Positions 17,583 through 25,792 of a stretch of 64,000 bases of DNA are shown here, in pieces (positions within the stretch are counted from its first letter, which is position 1; each line of letters opens with the position of its first letter). Source of the stretch: DASYKS01 sp031404815 (GTDB taxonomy: Bacteria; Acidobacteriota; Thermoanaerobaculia; Multivoradales; UBA5704); assembly GCA_031404815.1 (NCBI GenBank), contig JANNIH010000088.1, positions 93,652 through 157,651 of the forward strand, given 5' to 3'. The position numbers and the translations under genes were made by a program. The notes under the pieces were generated by a model. The model was given only the letters and a program-made list of their open reading frames with translations. It was not told where the DNA came from and searched no databases.

Positions 17583-17807
17583 CTACTTTGGCGCGGTCGC
17601 AGTCGCGGCTCGGGCTGCGGCGCGCGCAGCACGGCGTGCTTCTTCCCGGCGCTCGGCAACGTTCAACGGAGACTTGTCTGTACGTCCTTGTCCAGAGAGC
17701 TTGCGAATCACTTCGGCGAAATCAACCGGCTCGGGCGCCGGCTTGGCAGACTTGGGCTTCACGGACAGAATGGGGCGCTTGGCCACCGCTTTCGCTGGTT
17801 TCGGCAT
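17583..17807 (-). CDS. Small basic hypothetical protein
   Basis: Candidate gene of 74 residues (PKPAKAVAKRPILSVKPKSA at the start, then VDFAEVIRKLSGQG and an Ala/Arg-rich tail). It is highly basic at the N-terminus and has one predicted helix in the middle. No family is recognised. Starts further out at 17825 and 17849 are possible; none has a good ribosome binding site. It could be a small DNA- or RNA-associated protein, or a chance frame. The flanks 17373-17582 and 17850-17986 hold no other gene I can support. Confidence 0.35.
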   Translation of the reverse strand: MPKPAKAVAKRPILSVKPKSAKPAPEPVDFAEVIRKLSGQGRTDKSPLNVAERREEARRAARAAARAATATAPK

Positions 17808-17986
17808 GCCCCAATCATGACACATCAACGAACCGAGAGGAAGATGCAATCTTCACCGAAAAAAAGCTAGAACTTGCGTGATATCAATGACTTCGAGCGC
17901 GCGCAACGTTCGAATCTAGGCCGAGAAGCGAACCGACAAAGGACTGCGGTGAACGTTCCCCCGCCAGACGATAGAATCACCTTCCG

Positions 17987-18373
17987 ATGAGCGTTCGCCT
18001 CGACAAGTGGCTTCAAGTCGCCCGCATGTTCAAAACCCGGACCCAAGCGACCCGGGCTTGCGAACTCGGCCGCGTCCAAGTCAATGGGCAAGATTGCAAA
18101 GCGCACCGCCACCTGGGTGTCGGCGATCGAGTCGAACTCACCCAGGGAGATTGGCCGCGGGTGCTGATCGTGATCGAACTCGCCGACCGACCGGTCGCCA
18201 AGAGCGATGCCGCGGCGCTGTTCGAAGATCAGAGCCCACCCCGCCCGGAGCAGAGCCCCGACCCGATTCGCCGCTCGCTCCGCCGCCCCCCCGCTCTCCG
18301 CGAGGCCGGAGCCGGCCGGCCGACCAAGAGGGACCGCCGGGATATCGAGCGCTGGGAGGCTCCCGGGGATTGA
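17987..18373 (+). CDS. hslR: S4-domain RNA-binding protein (Hsp15/RqcP type)
   Basis: A 128-residue protein with an N-terminal S4 fold: VRLDKWLQVARMFKTRTQATRACELGRVQVNGQ, then LGVGDRVELTQGDWPRVLIVIELADRPV. Hsp15 binds 50S-nascent chain-tRNA complexes, and RqcP is its Gram-positive counterpart in rescue; either role fits. The C-terminus is a charged tail rich in Arg and Pro, ending near KRDRRDIERWEAPGD, as in HslR. TAGAAT lies 9 nt before the ATG with no Shine-Dalgarno. It is followed 75 bp later by the regulator gene, which has its own promoter. Confidence 0.85.
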   Translation: MSVRLDKWLQVARMFKTRTQATRACELGRVQVNGQDCKAHRHLGVGDRVELTQGDWPRVLIVIELADRPVAKSDAAALFEDQSPPRPEQSPDPIRRSLRRPPALREAGAGRPTKRDRRDIERWEAPGD

Positions 18374-18412
18374 ATCGGGTCAAGTTTTGTCACGAATAGA
18401 TCGAGACTTCTA

Positions 18413-18441
18413 TTGACCGAGTCTAGACAAGGGTCTACGAT
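18413..18441 (+). promoter_or_regulatory. Promoter and operator of the MerR/B12 regulator gene
   Basis: -35 TTGACC (18413-18418), 17-bp spacer, -10 TACGAT (18436-18441), 7 nt before the ATG. The spacer carries the dyad TAGAC-AAGG-GTCTA. Word TAGACAA begins 11 bp after the -35 start, at the same offset as in the promoter at 19519. Autoregulation is inferred. Confidence 0.7.
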
Positions 18442-18448
18442 TCGGTAC

Positions 18449-19426
18449 ATGTCAGACTCACTCTCGGACCAAGCCCGGCATCCCATCGGCGTGGTGGCCC
18501 GCCGCACGGGCCTCAAGCCCGACCTGATCCGCGCCTGGGAGCGCCGCTATGGCGCGATCGAGCCCGCTCGCTCCCCCACGCGTCGACGCCTCTATTCCGA
18601 TGCGGAGATCGAGCGCCTGTCGCTGCTGCGCCAGGCGGTCCAGGCGGGCCGAAGCATCAGCCATGTCGCCGCCCTCGACCGCGAGCAGCTGAACGCGCTG
18701 ATCCGCGAGGACCGACCGCCCCAGAGCGGAGCGCGCGCGCCCCAGCCGGAGACATGGGATGTCCCGGCGGCCAGCGGCGCCATCCTCGCGGCCTGTCTGG
18801 GGGCGATCCAACGCTTGGACGTGATCGAACTCGAGCTCCAGCTCGAACGGGCTACGGTGGCCCTCTCTCAGGTGCACCTGATCGATCAGGTGTTGGTGCC
18901 GATGATGCATTCCGTGGGCGAACTCTGGCGGGAGGGGCATTTGCGCCCGTCCCATGAGCATATGGCCTCCGCCGTCGTCCGCACGGTCCTCACCGAGATG
19001 CGAAGCGCCTATCGCGCTCCGCTGCACGCGCCCCATTTGGTGGTGACGACACCGGCTCGCCAGCATCACGAGCTGGGCGCCCTGATCGCTGCCGCCACCG
19101 CGGCCGCCGAAGGGTGGAACGTCATCTATCTGGGGCCCGATCTCCCGCCCGAGGATATTGCAGCAGCCGCGCATCAACGGTCGGTTCGAGCGGTCGCGCT
19201 CAGCATTACGTTCCCGCCCGACGACTCTCGGCTGGCCGAGGACCTACGGCGCCTGCGCCGCATGCTCGACCCGCGGATCGACGTGATCGTCGGGGGGCGC
19301 TCCTCGGGCCACTACCGGAAGGCGCTGGACGAGATCGGAGCGCTCTCGGTGATCGATCTCGCCGGATTTCGGCACAGCCTGAGCGAGCTGCGTGGCTCGT
19401 CTCCGTCCTCCCCACCCTCCTCCTAG
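18449..19426 (+). CDS. MerR-family regulator with B12-binding domain (CarH/LitR-like photoreceptor)
   Basis: A 325-residue transcription factor. The N-terminal MerR winged helix (HPIGVVARRTGLKPDLIRAWERRYGAIEPARS, then RRLYSDAEIERL) binds DNA. The middle four-helix bundle has GELWREGHLRPSHEHMAS, which keeps the Trp and Glu-His residues that cap adenosylcobalamin in CarH. The Rossmann B12-binding domain has the lower-ligand His in ARQHHELGALIAAA, then NVIYLGPDLPPEDI. In CarH/LitR, AdoCbl drives tetramer formation and repression in the dark, and light releases it. A longer TTG start at 18413 falls on the -35 box and is rejected. Leaderless initiation is likely. No carotenoid genes are in the window. 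Confidence 0.88.
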   Translation: MSDSLSDQARHPIGVVARRTGLKPDLIRAWERRYGAIEPARSPTRRRLYSDAEIERLSLLRQAVQAGRSISHVAALDREQLNALIREDRPPQSGARAPQPETWDVPAASGAILAACLGAIQRLDVIELELQLERATVALSQVHLIDQVLVPMMHSVGELWREGHLRPSHEHMASAVVRTVLTEMRSAYRAPLHAPHLVVTTPARQHHELGALIAAATAAAEGWNVIYLGPDLPPEDIAAAAHQRSVRAVALSITFPPDDSRLAEDLRRLRRMLDPRIDVIVGGRSSGHYRKALDEIGALSVIDLAGFRHSLSELRGSSPSSPPSS

Positions 19427-19518
19427 ACCCGGCTTCGAAGTCGAGCACCTCGGGCCTGATGCGGCGCGAGTTCCAGCTCGAGACTTCTGGACAGGCTGAG
19501 AGTTCAGGGGAAATAATA

Positions 19519-19547
19519 TTGACAAATCCTAGACAACCAGTTATGGT
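19519..19547 (+). promoter_or_regulatory. Second promoter with the same TAGACAA element
   Basis: -35 TTGACA (19519-19524), exactly 17 bp, -10 TATGGT (19542-19547). TAGACAA at 19530-19536 occupies the same place in the spacer as in the regulator's own promoter, and AGAC/GTCT arms surround the -10. It faces the small gene at 19598. Confidence 0.7.
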
Positions 19548-19597
19548 CTCCAAGTTGCAGATTTTCCCCGAGCAGATTTCAATCCGGAGGATCGACG

Positions 19598-19837
19598 ATG
19601 GAACGGCCCATTTCAGACCGCGGCTTTCCGCGCATAGCATCCGCCCCGCGCATGATGGAGCGACTGCAGCATGGGGATGACGGCAGCGGCCCTCGGCTGA
19701 TCAACCGCCGTCGGCCTGCGTTCATCGAAGTCGGGCGCTTGCCCGCCGCGAGCAGCAACCCGAACCGCTTGGATCGAATCACCGCCCGGGTCTTCGCCTC
19801 CGCCTTGAACCGGAACAACGGCTCCGGGCGCGTTTGA
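19598..19837 (+). CDS. Small hypothetical protein, putative target of the B12 regulator
   Basis: A 79-residue basic protein starting ERPISDRGFPRIASAPRM and ending RVFASALNRNNGSGRV. No domain, signal peptide or membrane segment is recognised. Support for a real gene is contextual: GGAGG 7 nt before the ATG, and a near-consensus promoter about 50 nt upstream that shares its operator-like word with the adjacent CarH/LitR-like gene. The AI-2E permease gene converges on it 3 bp away. It may be a light- or B12-responsive small protein; the function is unknown. A cis-acting or noncoding RNA from the same promoter is an alternative. Confidence 0.55.
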   Translation: MERPISDRGFPRIASAPRMMERLQHGDDGSGPRLINRRRPAFIEVGRLPAASSNPNRLDRITARVFASALNRNNGSGRV

Positions 19838-19840
19838 CCC

Positions 19841-20956
19841 TCACTCGCCGAGAAATTCGCCGATCGGCGCGAGCGGCGCGAGGCGGTCGCACAGAATCTT
19901 GAACACGGCGGTGATCGGCACGGCGAGGATCGCGCCTGGAATTCCCCAGAGCCAGGTCCAGAACGTCAAACTCAAAAAGATGACCACCGGGTTGAGCGTC
20001 AGGCGCCGCCCCAAGACCAGCGGCGACACGATGTAGGCCTCGGTGACGTTCAGCACCAGGAACGCACCGACCGGCAAGAGAGCCTGTCCCAGCGTCTCGA
20101 AGGTCAGAAATCCGAGCAGACCGAACACCACGTAGCAGACTCCAGCCCCCAGGTACGGAATGTAGTTCGCGACCGCGACCAACGCGCCCCAAAGCACCGG
20201 GTTCGGCAGGCCGATCCACCACATTGCGAGACCCGTGCCCGCCCCCAACCCCAGGTTGATGAACGTCACGGTCGTCAGATAGCGCGAGACTTCCGTCTGC
20301 AGAGCGCGCGCGATCTCCGCCCCCTGCCGCTTGCTCTCCGGACTGGGCAGCACCTTGATCAGCTTGCGCAGGAACAGGTCGCCCGAGGCGAGCAGGAAGA
20401 ACACCAGAATGAACATCACCGCGGTGCTCGCGGCGATCGCGGTCGCCCGGTTCGCCAAACGCAGGCCGAGCGAAGGCTGCTCCATCGTGACGCTCTGCGG
20501 GCGACCGCTTCCCGAGCCGACCTGCGTGATCTTCTCGACCTGCTCGGTCGCTTTGCCGAGCGTCTGCACCGGCTTTTTCAGATCGCGCAGCCGCCGCTCC
20601 ACCCGGCGCAGACTCTGCGGCGCCTTCTCGATCCAGTCGTAGGCAGGCTGGGCCAACTCATAGACCGCAAAGCCGAGGCCGCCCAAGAGAGCGAGCAGGA
20701 CGATTCCCGCGCCGAGCGGAGCGGGAATTCGCAAGCGTCGTTTGAGCGCGCGAACCAGCGGTTCGAGCAGCAGGGTGAGCAGACCGGCGAGCACCACCGG
20801 CAGCAAGAAGGTGCGCGCGGCATAAAGGGTGTAAAAAGCGGCGAGCAAAAACAGACCGGTGAGTGGACCGCTGCGAACGCCGAGGGCGCGGCCGAACGAA
20901 CCGCGCGGAGTCGGGCTCAACGGTTCAGCTTCTGGATCGCGGGATTCGGCGGGCAC
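19841..20956 (-). CDS. AI-2E/PerM-family membrane transporter
   Basis: A polytopic inner-membrane protein of about 371 residues with the AI-2E transporter layout: helix pair near the start (LFLLAAFYTLYAARTFLLPVVLAGLLTLLLEPLV), a charged periplasmic-type loop, a middle helix ASTAVMFILVFFLLASGDLFL, then the C-terminal block WWIGLPNPVLWGALVAVANYIPYLGAGV and the terminal GIPGAILAVPITAVFKILCDRL. Family members export AI-2 or act as Na+/H+ antiporters; substrate cannot be deduced. The start is uncertain. GTG 20956 is used; the open frame continues to 21673 but that part overlaps the exonuclease gene. Confidence 0.85.
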   Translation of the reverse strand: MPAESRDPEAEPLSPTPRGSFGRALGVRSGPLTGLFLLAAFYTLYAARTFLLPVVLAGLLTLLLEPLVRALKRRLRIPAPLGAGIVLLALLGGLGFAVYELAQPAYDWIEKAPQSLRRVERRLRDLKKPVQTLGKATEQVEKITQVGSGSGRPQSVTMEQPSLGLRLANRATAIAASTAVMFILVFFLLASGDLFLRKLIKVLPSPESKRQGAEIARALQTEVSRYLTTVTFINLGLGAGTGLAMWWIGLPNPVLWGALVAVANYIPYLGAGVCYVVFGLLGFLTFETLGQALLPVGAFLVLNVTEAYIVSPLVLGRRLTLNPVVIFLSLTFWTWLWGIPGAILAVPITAVFKILCDRLAPLAPIGEFLGE

Positions 20957-21006
20957 GAGGGGTTTTCCAATCAGGGACTCTAACAGGGTTCCGCGGACTC
21001 GCCCGC

Positions 21007-22146
21007 TCAATCCGCTTCCAGCAGCGCCTTGGTTTCCGCGAGGTCGCCAACCACCGCGCAGCACTCCTCGAACAGCCAATCCGGAAGGCCGGCGGTGACG
21101 GCCCAAGGCCGCGGTGGTTCGATCGGCCGTCTTTCGCTCGCAGTTCGCTCGGACGCCTCGCCTTTCGGCGCGACACCGAGCACCTCCGACTCGCGCCCCT
21201 GCTCGGCAAGAAATCGGGCCAGGCTTGCCGCATACCCGTGGGTGGTGAGAACCCGTTCGGCGCCGCTCTCTTCGATCGTTCGCAACAGGTCGGACCAGTC
21301 GGCGTGATCCGAAAGAACGAAGCCGCGATCGAAGGTCGTCCGGCGACGCCGGTCGGGGAGGCGCATCCAGCCCGAGGCGAAGCCCGACCGGACCCGGCCG
21401 AACCGGCGCATCCAAAGTGAACCAAACGCAGCGGGGGGAGCGAAGATCAGGTCGCCTGCGAACGAACCGCGAGAGCCCGGGTCGATCCGACGGGTCGGCG
21501 GCAAGCGAACGCCCGCACTGCGATACACCTCGTTCAGTTTCTCGACCGCAGCGTGGGTCCGGATCGTTCGACCAAGAACGTGCGGCAGCAGCTCGGCGAG
21601 CAGGCGCTGCGCCTTGCCGAGCGAATAGGCGCAGAGCACCGAGGCGTACCCCGCTTGCGCATTCTCTCGCCACCAGGCGGCCACCTCTTCGGCCACCGCG
21701 GCGGCCTCGCCCCAGCGGAAGATCGGCAGCCCGAACGTCGCCTCGGTGATGAACGTGTGGCAGCGGACCGGTTCAAACGGCGCGCAGGTCGGATCGGCCT
21801 GCCGCTTGTAGTCGCCCGAAACGACCCACACTTCGCCGCGATGCTCGATCCGGATCTGCGCCGAGCCGAGGACGTGCCCGGCAGGGTGGAACGAGACGTC
21901 GACCTCGCCGATCCGCCGCGTTTCACCGTAGGCGAGCGCTTCGATCCGCGCCCGGGGCAGGCGAACGCCGAGGAGCGCGAGCCCGGCCGCAGCCGAGAGG
22001 TAGGCCGCCGAGCCAGCCTGGGCGTGATCGCCATGCGCATGGGTGAGGAGCGCCCGTTCGACCGGTCGCCACGGATCGATCCAAAAGCCACCCGCGGCGC
22101 AGAAAAGACCCCGGCTATCGAGTGCCAGAAGCGGAGCGCGGCTCAG
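21007..22146 (-). CDS. Metallo-beta-lactamase-fold exonuclease (ligase-associated / SNM1-like), CTG start
   Basis: The frame encodes the MBL zinc site ALLTHAHGDHAQAGSAAYLS, then HPAGHVLGSAQIRIEH, VVSGDYKRQADPT, FITEATFGLPIFRW and the beta-CASP-like half with LSDHADWSDLL and VLTTHGY. This matches ligase-associated exonucleases and related mRNA 3'-end processing factor proteins involved in DNA repair. The zinc-site half lies upstream of every ATG, GTG or TTG in the frame, so a non-standard start is needed. CTG at 22146 overlaps the dinB stop as CTGA and is preceded by GAGGGG; CTG 22128 is the alternative. About 379 residues. It is coupled to dinB in a repair operon. Confidence 0.82.
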   Translation of the reverse strand: MSRAPLLALDSRGLFCAAGGFWIDPWRPVERALLTHAHGDHAQAGSAAYLSAAAGLALLGVRLPRARIEALAYGETRRIGEVDVSFHPAGHVLGSAQIRIEHRGEVWVVSGDYKRQADPTCAPFEPVRCHTFITEATFGLPIFRWGEAAAVAEEVAAWWRENAQAGYASVLCAYSLGKAQRLLAELLPHVLGRTIRTHAAVEKLNEVYRSAGVRLPPTRRIDPGSRGSFAGDLIFAPPAAFGSLWMRRFGRVRSGFASGWMRLPDRRRRTTFDRGFVLSDHADWSDLLRTIEESGAERVLTTHGYAASLARFLAEQGRESEVLGVAPKGEASERTASERRPIEPPRPWAVTAGLPDWLFEECCAVVGDLAETKALLEAD

Positions 22147-23243
22147 ATCAACCCCTCGTCCTCGAACAGCTCGAGCTGCTCTTTACCCCCGCCATGAACA
22201 AGACTCGAAAGGGTGATGCCGAGCAGCCGGACCGAGCGCCGTTCGGCGTCGGTGGTAAAACGCAACAGCCCGCGCGCCGCGCGAAGGATCGTCGGCGCGT
22301 CGCGGGTCGGCCAGGCCAGGGTGCGCGAGCGGGTGACCGTGGTGAAATCCGAATAGCGAACCTTGAGCGTCACCGTGCAGCCGGCGAGGCTCCGCTTCTC
22401 CAACGACGCCGCCACCTCGACCGCCATCCGCAGGAGTTCGGCCTCCATCGGGGCCAAGCCGCGCAGATCCCGTGAGTAGGTGTTCTCGGTGCCCAGGCTC
22501 TTCCTCTCTTGGTGGGTCTCGACCGGCCGCTCATCGATTCCCCGCGCGAATTCCCAGAGCACTCGCCCGTGCCGGCCAAAGCGATCGGTCATCTCCTCGG
22601 GCTCGCGAGAGCGGAGATCCGCGATGGTCGCGATCCCCATCTCGGCGAGCGTCCGCTCGGTCGCCGGGCCTACCCCGTGCAGTCGGCGCACCGGCAGCGG
22701 CGCAAGGAAATCCAACACTTTGGGGGGCGGCACCACGGTCAAGCCGTCCGGCTTGTTCCAATCGGACGCGATCTTGGCGATCAACCGGCTCGGGCCGACC
22801 CCTACCGAGACCGTGAGCCCCCGCTCTTCGCGCACCCGGCGACGGATCTCCTTGGCCACCGCGGTCGCCGTGCCCCATGGCCCCAGATGCTCGGTGACAT
22901 CCAGATACGCCTCGTCGATCGACACCGGCTGGAGGATCGGCGTGATCTCGCGGTAGATCGCGAAGATCTTCTCCGATTCCTTCCGGTAGCGGCGGAAATC
23001 GGGCGCCAGAAAGATTGCCTGCGGGCAGAGCCGAACGGCACGAGACGAAGGCATCGCGGAGTGAACGCCGAACGCGCGGACCTCATAGGACGCCGCCGCA
23101 ACCACCCCGCGCGACTCGGGCCGCCCACCCACGATCACCGGCTTGCCGCGCAGCGACGGATCGTCCCGCATGTGGACCGCGGCGTAAAAGCAGTCGAGAT
23201 CGCAATGCAGGATGCGACGAGAGGCGGGTTCGGTCTCGGACAA
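22143..23243 (-). CDS. dinB: DNA polymerase IV
   Basis: Y-family translesion polymerase of 366 residues. Catalytic carboxylates are in ILHCDLDCFYAAV and in PVSIDEAYLDVT; the thumb has LHGVGPATERTLAEMGI, and the little-finger domain follows with RKSLGTENTYSRDL. The C-terminal QLELF peptide fits the beta-clamp binding motif. It starts a two-gene operon with the MBL exonuclease. A 29-bp perfect palindrome lies 95 bp upstream of its start, between dinB and the end of fumC. SOS control cannot be judged without the host LexA motif. Confidence 0.95.
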   Translation of the reverse strand: MSETEPASRRILHCDLDCFYAAVHMRDDPSLRGKPVIVGGRPESRGVVAAASYEVRAFGVHSAMPSSRAVRLCPQAIFLAPDFRRYRKESEKIFAIYREITPILQPVSIDEAYLDVTEHLGPWGTATAVAKEIRRRVREERGLTVSVGVGPSRLIAKIASDWNKPDGLTVVPPPKVLDFLAPLPVRRLHGVGPATERTLAEMGIATIADLRSREPEEMTDRFGRHGRVLWEFARGIDERPVETHQERKSLGTENTYSRDLRGLAPMEAELLRMAVEVAASLEKRSLAGCTVTLKVRYSDFTTVTRSRTLAWPTRDAPTILRAARGLLRFTTDAERRSVRLLGITLSSLVHGGGKEQLELFEDEGLI

Positions 23244-23338
23244 GGGGTGGCCTGGGCAACCCGGCCAGTGCCGGGTACAGCCCGGACTTTACGCCCCAAT
23301 CACGCCCGATTTCAACCGGCGGCGGCGGACCTGCCCGC

Positions 23339-23367
23339 GTTTGAGGTCGCAAATTGCGACCTCAAAC
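23339..23367. repeat. 29-bp perfect palindrome between fumC and dinB
   Basis: Arms of 14 bp (GTTTGAGGTCGCAA and its exact complement) around a single A. Both genes are on the minus strand, so it is downstream of fumC and upstream of dinB. With a one-base centre it suits a dimeric protein-binding site better than an RNA hairpin, and no T-run follows on the minus strand. Confidence 0.75.
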
Positions 23368-23382
23368 GGCGGAGGCGGAGGA

Positions 23383-24801
23383 TCAGCCGCCCGCGCCCCC
23401 TCCGGCGTGAATACCGCCTTCGGTCTGGCCGCGCGGATCGAGCGCCTCGCGCAGCTCGTCCTCGGGTAGGACACCTCTTTCGCGGCAGATCTCGCGCACG
23501 GTCTTGCCGGTCTTCACCGACTCCTTGGCGATTTCGGCCGCCGCGTCGTAGCCGATCTTCGGCACCAGCGAGGTGACCATCGCGAGCGAGCGTTCGACCA
23601 AGTCTTCGCAACGCTCGCGATTCGCGGTGATCCCCTCCACGCAACGCTCGGCGAGGAGGCCGGACGCGTTCGCCAGGATCTCGATCGACTGGAGGAGGTT
23701 GTAGGCGATCACCGGCATCATCACGTTCAGCTCGAAATTGCCGCCCATGCCACCGATCGTGATCGTGGCGTCGTTGCCGATCACTTGGGCCGCGACCATC
23801 AAGACCATCTCGGGGATCACCGGATTGACCTTCCCCGGCATGATCGAGCTGCCCGGCTGAAGGCTCGGCAGAGAGATCTCGCCGATCCCGCAGCGCGGAC
23901 CGGAAGCGAGCCAGCGCAAATCGTTCGCGATCTTCGCGAGCGAGACGGCGATCGTTTTGAGCGCTCCGGACGTCTCCACAGCCGCATCCTTGCCGCCCAT
24001 CGCCTCGAACTTGTTGGGCGCCGGGACGAACGGATGGCCGGTGGCGAGAGCGAGGCGGGCGATCACCTGACGGGCGAAATCGGGATGGGCGTTCAACCCG
24101 GTGCCCACCGCGGTGCCGCCGAGCGCGAGTTCCGCGAGCCGCGGCTTGGCCGCCGCGAGCCGATCGAGCCCATAGCGGACCTGCTGCGCGTAGCCCGCGA
24201 AATCCTGGCCGAGCCGCACCGGCACGGCGTCCTGAAGATGGGTTCGGCCGATCTTGACCACATCGTCGAACTCTTGCGCCTTCGCTTCGAGCGCGGCAGC
24301 CAGCCGCGCGAGCGCCGGTTCCAGATCTTCGACGACCCCTGAGTAGGCGGAGACGTGGATCGCGGTCGGGATCACGTCGTTGCTCGACTGGCCGTTGTTG
24401 ACGTGATCGTTCGGGTGGACCGGTGCCTTGGAGCCCAATCGGCCGCCCATCGCTTCGATCGCCCGGTTCGAGATCACCTCGTTGGCGTTCATGTTCGTCG
24501 AGGTGCCCGAGCCGGTCTGAAAAATATCGAGCGGGAAGTGCTCGTCGAGCTTGCCCGCCGCCACCTCCTCGGCCGCCGCACGGATCGCCGCCGCGATCTC
24601 TGCCGACACCAAACCGAGCCCCTCGTTCACCGTCGCAGCCTCCCGCTTGATGCTCCCGAGCGCCGCGATGAACCGGCGCGGAAAGCGGAGCCCGGAGACG
24701 GGGAAATTGCGGAACGCCCGCTCGGTCTGAGCCCCGTGATAGCCCTGAGCCGGGACCTCGATTTCGCCCAAGCTGTCTTTTTCAATACGCGTATCCGTCA
24801 T
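23383..24801 (-). CDS. fumC: Fumarate hydratase class II
   Basis: Tricarboxylic acid cycle enzyme, fumarate to malate, 472 residues. The superfamily signature GSSIMPGKVNP is intact. Substrate-binding segments TGSGTSTNMNANEV, HPNDHVNNGQSSND and the catalytic region KIGRTHLQDAVP are present. The C-terminal FumC segment KIGYDAAAEIAKESVKTGKTVRE fits fumarase rather than aspartase. The extreme C-terminus is a Gly-rich tail (EGGIHAGGGAGG) beyond the normal end. Upstream, AAGGA lies before the ATG at a longish spacing. It is divergent from the amidase gene. Confidence 0.95.
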   Translation of the reverse strand: MTDTRIEKDSLGEIEVPAQGYHGAQTERAFRNFPVSGLRFPRRFIAALGSIKREAATVNEGLGLVSAEIAAAIRAAAEEVAAGKLDEHFPLDIFQTGSGTSTNMNANEVISNRAIEAMGGRLGSKAPVHPNDHVNNGQSSNDVIPTAIHVSAYSGVVEDLEPALARLAAALEAKAQEFDDVVKIGRTHLQDAVPVRLGQDFAGYAQQVRYGLDRLAAAKPRLAELALGGTAVGTGLNAHPDFARQVIARLALATGHPFVPAPNKFEAMGGKDAAVETSGALKTIAVSLAKIANDLRWLASGPRCGIGEISLPSLQPGSSIMPGKVNPVIPEMVLMVAAQVIGNDATITIGGMGGNFELNVMMPVIAYNLLQSIEILANASGLLAERCVEGITANRERCEDLVERSLAMVTSLVPKIGYDAAAEIAKESVKTGKTVREICRERGVLPEDELREALDPRGQTEGGIHAGGGAGG

Positions 24802-24952
24802 GGGATGGGGATGTCCTTTCGGGTGAAATGATTCTCGGCCGTGTAGGATAACGGCAGGCTTGGCCGTCGTCCAAATCCTACCGGTAACAAAAGGCTCGCG
24901 GCGAACGCCGATTCATGCAAGAATCGACGCAAGTTCCAACGGAGGATTCGCC

Positions 24953-25792
24953 ATGCCACCGACACCCACCCCCCCTGCGTCCGCAACCGTCACCCCGATC
25001 GCTCCTACCGCGGTCGCTTCGACGCCCTACCCCGGGCATGTCTTGAAAATCGGCGAACCGAACAACGCCGCCGTGCGCGCCTTGCGGGTTCGGCTGAACG
25101 AGGTCGGCTGCGGCCCGATCGCCGCCACCGGACCGTTCGATGCCGCGGTCGGCCAGGCGACCAAATTGTTCCAGAGCCGGTTCACCGACCTCGACGGCCA
25201 GCCGCTCAAGGTAGATGGCCAAGTCGGGCCGATCTCCTGGGCGGCGCTGTTCGGCGCCGATGCGGTCCCCGCTTCGACCGGACCGATCGCGCCGCTCCTC
25301 GCCCGCGCACTGGAGGTCGCCGCGTCGCAGGTCGGGGTGATGGAACAGCCGCTCGGATCGAACCGCGGTCCGCAGGTCGATCAGTATTTGAAATCTACCG
25401 GCACCCCGTTCGGCAGCGCCTGGTGCGCCGCGTTTCTCTACTGGTGTTTCGACCAGGCGGCCGACCCATTGGGCCGCGCGAACCCCTTGGTCCGGACCGG
25501 CGGCGTGCTCGCCCATTGGAATGGCGCTCGTACGCGGGGCATTCCTCGGCTGCTCGCTCTAAACGCGATCGCCAACCCTGCGCTCGTTCGTCCGGGGTTG
25601 ATCTTCGTGATCTCCCACGGCGCCGGCACCGGCCACACCGGCCTGGTCGAAGCGGTCGAAGCGGGCAAGCTGGTGACGATCGAAGGAAACACCAACGACA
25701 ACGGCTCGCGCGAAGGGATCGGCGTCTTCCGCCGCTTCCAGCGGAAGATCAACTCGATCAACAAAGGGTTCATCGACTACGGGGAGCTCTAG
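24953..25792 (+). CDS. Peptidoglycan-binding and CHAP amidase protein
   Basis: A 279-residue cell-wall hydrolase candidate. After a Pro/Thr-rich N-terminus comes a PG_binding_1 domain (AAVRALRVRLNEVGCGPIAATGPFDAAVGQATKLFQSR, then VDGQVGPISWAALFG). Next is a CHAP domain with Cys in GSAWCAAFLYWCF, His in GTGHTGLVEAVE and Glu-Gly-Asn in TIEGNTND. No classical signal peptide is seen, so export may depend on another route or the enzyme may be a phage or tailocin-derived endolysin. GGAGG precedes the ATG at 24953. The last 23 bp overlap the convergent hydrolase gene. Confidence 0.8.
   Translation: MPPTPTPPASATVTPIAPTAVASTPYPGHVLKIGEPNNAAVRALRVRLNEVGCGPIAATGPFDAAVGQATKLFQSRFTDLDGQPLKVDGQVGPISWAALFGADAVPASTGPIAPLLARALEVAASQVGVMEQPLGSNRGPQVDQYLKSTGTPFGSAWCAAFLYWCFDQAADPLGRANPLVRTGGVLAHWNGARTRGIPRLLALNAIANPALVRPGLIFVISHGAGTGHTGLVEAVEAGKLVTIEGNTNDNGSREGIGVFRRFQRKINSINKGFIDYGEL

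Noticed and set aside
16686..17986. Cobalamin riboswitch near the PduO-type gene or the B12 regulator
   Set aside because: No B12-box or matching stem pattern was seen upstream of either gene.
18413..18448. TTG start extending the B12 regulator by 12 residues
   Set aside because: The TTG is the first half of the -35 box TTGACC; the real ATG is at 18449.
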